A stretch of DNA of 64,000 nucleotides from Caldilineaceae bacterium. Lineage in GTDB: Bacteria; Chloroflexota; Anaerolineae; Caldilineales; Caldilineaceae. Below are positions 61,798 through 64,000 of this stretch, piece after piece. Positions within the stretch are counted from its first letter, which is position 1, and every line of letters starts with the position of its first letter. The DNA is taken from NCBI GenBank assembly GCA_026645575.1, contig JAPKMW010000007.1, positions 62,001 to 126,000 on the forward strand, given 5' to 3'. Position numbers and translations under genes: made by a program. Below the pieces are notes generated by a model, which searched no databases, was not told the origin of the DNA, and worked only from the letters and a program-made list of their open reading frames with translations.

Positions 61798-62122
61798 GTT
61801 CCTTCTCCCTCTATCATCTAAATAGGAGATTTTTCCGACAAAACCATCCCACTTGTTTATCATATCATCAATAACTGTAGAGACACAACAATGCGTCGTT
61901 GCTTCCTGGTGTAGCCCTCAACAGCGGAATCAATCGCTCTGGTGCATGATCGGCGTCAGGTTACAGCGCCGCAAAGAGCAACAATTCCGACGTCAACGCC
62001 CCACCCAACTAGATCGTCACTCCCTGACCCATCAGTGTAAAACCATTAACCTCACAGCTTTGTCCGCTGTTGTCCCAGGTGACGCGATAGTGTTTGCTGC
62101 GTTGCTCTCACACAGATTGATA
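61798..62122. other. Intergenic, no gene recognised
   Basis: This 325-bp stretch lies between the antitoxin and the VanX-like gene, both on -. It contains a 32-codon - strand segment (62009-62107) bounded by stops, reading HYRVTWDNSGQSCEVNGF in part, which looks protein-like and may be the end of a decayed gene. No other signal was seen. Confidence 0.5.
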
Positions 62123-62974
62123 TTACGCTTTTTTACGGCGTTCCAGAGCCTGGTTCAATTCGTGTTCGATTTCTTCATAGGTGTTCAACGGCGTCAGGGG
62201 GTCGGCAATGGCTTCGACGCTGCCGTCGGTCAAGGAGACATTGACGGCGCCATAGCGCGCCGGTTGGCCGGTGCGGTTGAGGTAGTGGTCGTAGGCGTCG
62301 CCCTGGTTGTAATGCCAAAATTCCCAGGGGTAGGTGACAAAACCATATTGCGCCATCAGCGCGGTGATCGCTTGGCGATTGGCCTGCGCCTCCGCGGAGA
62401 CAAAGGGGGAATTCATCGGCGTCAGTTCGGACATTTCCAGGTAGGGGCGACCGCGATCCACTTCTTGCCCAGTGGCGCGATCCAGCACCGAAATGTCAAT
62501 GGCGCTGCCGGACAGGTGGGTGCCGACCTTGGGCGCGGCGGCCACCAGGGCGCCAATCCGTCGCATCACCAGATCAACCGGCGGCAGCGTCCCATTGCCT
62601 TCCCAGAGCAAGCGCGCCACTACCACATCAAAGGTGTAGGGGGCACGGGCCAGGAACTTTTGCATGGTCATGGTGCGTAAGGCGTCCTCCACCTTGAGGA
62701 GCCAGCCTCGTTCATTCATCGCCCGCGCACAGGCCAGAAAGCTTTCGATCAAACCGGCGCGCAGCCAGTAGAGGCGCGGCAAGCCCTGCACATGGGGTCG
62801 ATCCGAAAAGCTGACCTCAATGCCGGTCCCCCGCACGGCATCCACCATTGAAACGAGTGGTTCGCCGCACTCGGCCACCGGGTATTGACGAATTTGCAAC
62901 ATAAAGGCGTGGGCTTCATCCATCTGCGCGGCCCAATAGGCCCGGCGCGCATCGTTGTCGCTTTGATTGGTCAT
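62123..62974 (-). CDS. VanX-like D-alanyl-D-alanine dipeptidase (M15D)
   Basis: A 283-residue zinc peptidase candidate. The zinc motif is THLSGSAIDIS (SxHxxGxAxD type with His and Asp, about residues 154-164) and the second half is PWEFWHYNQGDAY with the catalytic Glu and the third zinc ligand His (about 220-232). The middle FLARAPYTFDVVVARLLWEG also fits. VanX-type enzymes hydrolyse D-Ala-D-Ala; non-resistance homologues recycle cell-wall peptides. No vanA, vanH or regulator gene is nearby, so resistance is not implied. There is no signal peptide, so it is probably cytoplasmic. AAGGGGA precedes ATG. Confidence 0.85.
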   Translation of the reverse strand: MTNQSDNDARRAYWAAQMDEAHAFMLQIRQYPVAECGEPLVSMVDAVRGTGIEVSFSDRPHVQGLPRLYWLRAGLIESFLACARAMNERGWLLKVEDALRTMTMQKFLARAPYTFDVVVARLLWEGNGTLPPVDLVMRRIGALVAAAPKVGTHLSGSAIDISVLDRATGQEVDRGRPYLEMSELTPMNSPFVSAEAQANRQAITALMAQYGFVTYPWEFWHYNQGDAYDHYLNRTGQPARYGAVNVSLTDGSVEAIADPLTPLNTYEEIEHELNQALERRKKA

Positions 62975-63298
62975 GAGATCCCCTTGTGGTTTCCTAGAAC
63001 GGAAGTTGAGCGATCTGGAAGATTAGGCAAGATTTTGGTTCAGCGGAAACCCAGGGGCTTGGCAACCATCTTCCGGGAAGGTTTGACCGGACGATCCTGT
63101 CAACAAGACCAACCTTCCCGGAAGATTTGCTGGTCAACACGCTGGATTCCGAAAGACCCAGATCTCTCCTGATTATACCAGTGAATACCGGAAGGGAAAA
63201 ACAACCCTTCTGACCTTTGGATCGTTGCCGTTTGATTTTCTAAAAGCTGCTGGCTGTATTAAGATAATACTCTAAGTTTTCTTTATAGTAAGGAAAAT
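62975..63298. other. Intergenic region with a large hairpin
   Basis: This 324-bp divergent gap must contain promoters for both flanking genes. It holds a perfect 16-bp inverted repeat at 63068-63126. An AT-rich stretch from about 63230 to 63298 (with TATTAAGATAATAC) probably includes the promoter of the protease gene, but no clear -35/-10 pair was fixed. Confidence 0.6.
63068..63126. repeat. Perfect 16-bp inverted repeat with 27-bp loop
   Basis: ATCTTCCGGGAAGGTT (63068-63083) pairs with AACCTTCCCGGAAGAT (63111-63126). Weaker complementarity extends outward on both sides to about 63035 and 63155, giving a MITE-like outline without coding capacity. Confidence 0.8.
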
Positions 63299-64000
63299 AT
63301 GCGATTTCGGAGTGTACACATGCAATTAGCAAGTGGGATGAAATCCCAACCACGACGGTTCTTTTTCCTGGTAGCGATCATTCTCAGCCTTTTGCCAACC
63401 GTGTCAGCCCACGCCACCCCACCCGCCGCCACCGAACGCGAATGGCTGGTTATGCTCTACCAGAATGCCGACGATCCGATTCTGGAAAAGGACATCTTTC
63501 TGGATCTCAACGAGGCCGAGTTGGTTGGTTCCAGTGACGCCGTGACCATTGTCTCCCAACTGGATCGCTACGATGGCGAATTTGACGGGGATGGCGACTG
63601 GACTTCCACCAAACGCTTTCTGGTGACAAAAGACGATGATTTAGACACCATTGCATCGCAAGAAATCAAAGACTTGGGCGAAGTAGACAGCGGCTCGCCC
63701 AAAGCGCTGGTCGATTTTGCCGTCTGGGCCATGACCACCTACCCGGCGCGCAAATATGCCCTTATCCTCTCTGACCACGGCGCGGGCTGGGTTGGCGGCT
63801 GGAATGATGATGCGCCAAAGGAAGGCAGTTCTTTTACCATCAACGAGATCGACCAGGCGCTGGCCACCATTTTGCAGCGCACCAAAGTGGCGAATTTCGA
63901 GTTGCTTGGCTTTGACGCCTGTCTGATGAGCGAGGTCGAAGCGTTGGCTGGCATTGCCCCCTATGCGCGTTATGCCGTTGCTTCCCAGGAGGTCGAACCG
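63299..64000 (+). CDS. Secreted clostripain-family (C11) cysteine peptidase, 3'-partial
   Basis: An open frame from ATG 63299 to the right edge (234 codons, no stop). A signal peptide FFFLVAIILSLLPTVSAHA lies at about residues 22-40. The domain then reads REWLVMLYQNADDPILEKDI, FAVWAMTTYPARKYALILSD ending in SDHGAGW (catalytic His, about residue 160), and FDACLMSEVEALAGIA (catalytic Cys, about 209). This His...Cys order is that of C11 peptidases, which cut after Arg or Lys. AAGGAA lies just upstream; ATG 63320 is an alternative. It is exported and may mature other surface proteins. The C-terminal part is outside the window. Confidence 0.88.
   Translation, partial: MRFRSVHMQLASGMKSQPRRFFFLVAIILSLLPTVSAHATPPAATEREWLVMLYQNADDPILEKDIFLDLNEAELVGSSDAVTIVSQLDRYDGEFDGDGDWTSTKRFLVTKDDDLDTIASQEIKDLGEVDSGSPKALVDFAVWAMTTYPARKYALILSDHGAGWVGGWNDDAPKEGSSFTINEIDQALATILQRTKVANFELLGFDACLMSEVEALAGIAPYARYAVASQEVEP

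Noticed and set aside
61853..62680. Plus-strand frame (275 codons) over the VanX-like gene
   Set aside because: Mostly the complement of the peptidase gene with its zinc motifs; no ribosome site.
62123..62974. Vancomycin-resistance locus
   Set aside because: Only a VanX-like dipeptidase is present; no vanH, vanA or vanRS genes are nearby, so recycling or general peptidase function is more likely.

Overview
The window most likely comes from a moderately GC-rich member of the Chloroflexota (Caldilinea/Anaerolineae-like). This is an inference from three things: Tat-type lipoprotein sugar-binding proteins with a 'LAAC' lipobox, secreted proteins that end in a short 'LPL(V/A)DR' tail, and many intergenic hairpins built from short degenerate tandem repeats. 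No rRNA, tRNA, CRISPR array, integrase or transposase was recognised by eye.

Region 1 (1-32.5 kb, all on +) is one long surface-glycan locus. It opens with a heparinase II/III-type lyase that continues off the left edge, a hexapeptide acyltransferase and an ABC-2 exporter (Wzm/Wzt-like). Next come four nucleotide-sugar genes: glucose-1-phosphate cytidylyltransferase, an extended SDR, an RfbC-like 3,5-epimerase and a SAF-domain dehydrogenase. The rest holds seven single-gene glycosyltransferases plus a split Alg14/Alg13-type transferase, a Wzz-like chain-length protein, an O-antigen ligase/polymerase, an asparagine-synthase-like enzyme without the glutaminase cysteine, a NodB-like deacetylase domain, a GHL10-type secreted glycosidase, a WlbA/WlbB-like dehydrogenase and acetyltransferase pair, and five separate sulfotransferases. 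Together these predict a sulfated, possibly glycosaminoglycan-like exopolysaccharide exported by an ABC transporter.

Region 2 (32.5-38 kb) has two divergent genes for large secreted proteins: a TIM-barrel-like glycosidase candidate on - and a seven-repeat FG-GAP propeller protein on +. Both end in the same C-terminal motif. Region 3 (38-43 kb) is a 2-oxoacid dehydrogenase operon (E1alpha, E1beta, E2; no E3) on -, and a C69/secernin-like hydrolase on +.

Region 4 (43-57.4 kb) looks like a carbohydrate or hydroxyacid catabolic locus arranged around a divergent promoter near 46.4 kb. Leftward are a D-2-hydroxyacid dehydrogenase, an HAD hydrolase and a DUF4432 aldose-epimerase-like protein. Rightward are two Tat lipoprotein binding proteins, two permease pairs (no ATPase gene), a second D-2-hydroxyacid dehydrogenase, an LDH2/MDH2-type dehydrogenase, an SDR whose catalytic Lys is Met, and a methyltransferase.

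Region 5 (57.4-64 kb) holds an AAA/PD-(D/E)XK protein, an aldehyde:ferredoxin oxidoreductase, a Phd-type antitoxin with a PIN toxin broken by an in-frame amber codon, a VanX-like D,D-dipeptidase, and the 5' part of a secreted clostripain-family (C11) protease cut by the right edge.

Non-coding structure is unusually rich: at least eight classes of intergenic inverted repeats, one heptamer repeat inside the E2 coding sequence, and several exact 11-15 bp tandem duplications at gene boundaries. All functional statements rest on motifs read by eye; no database search was possible.
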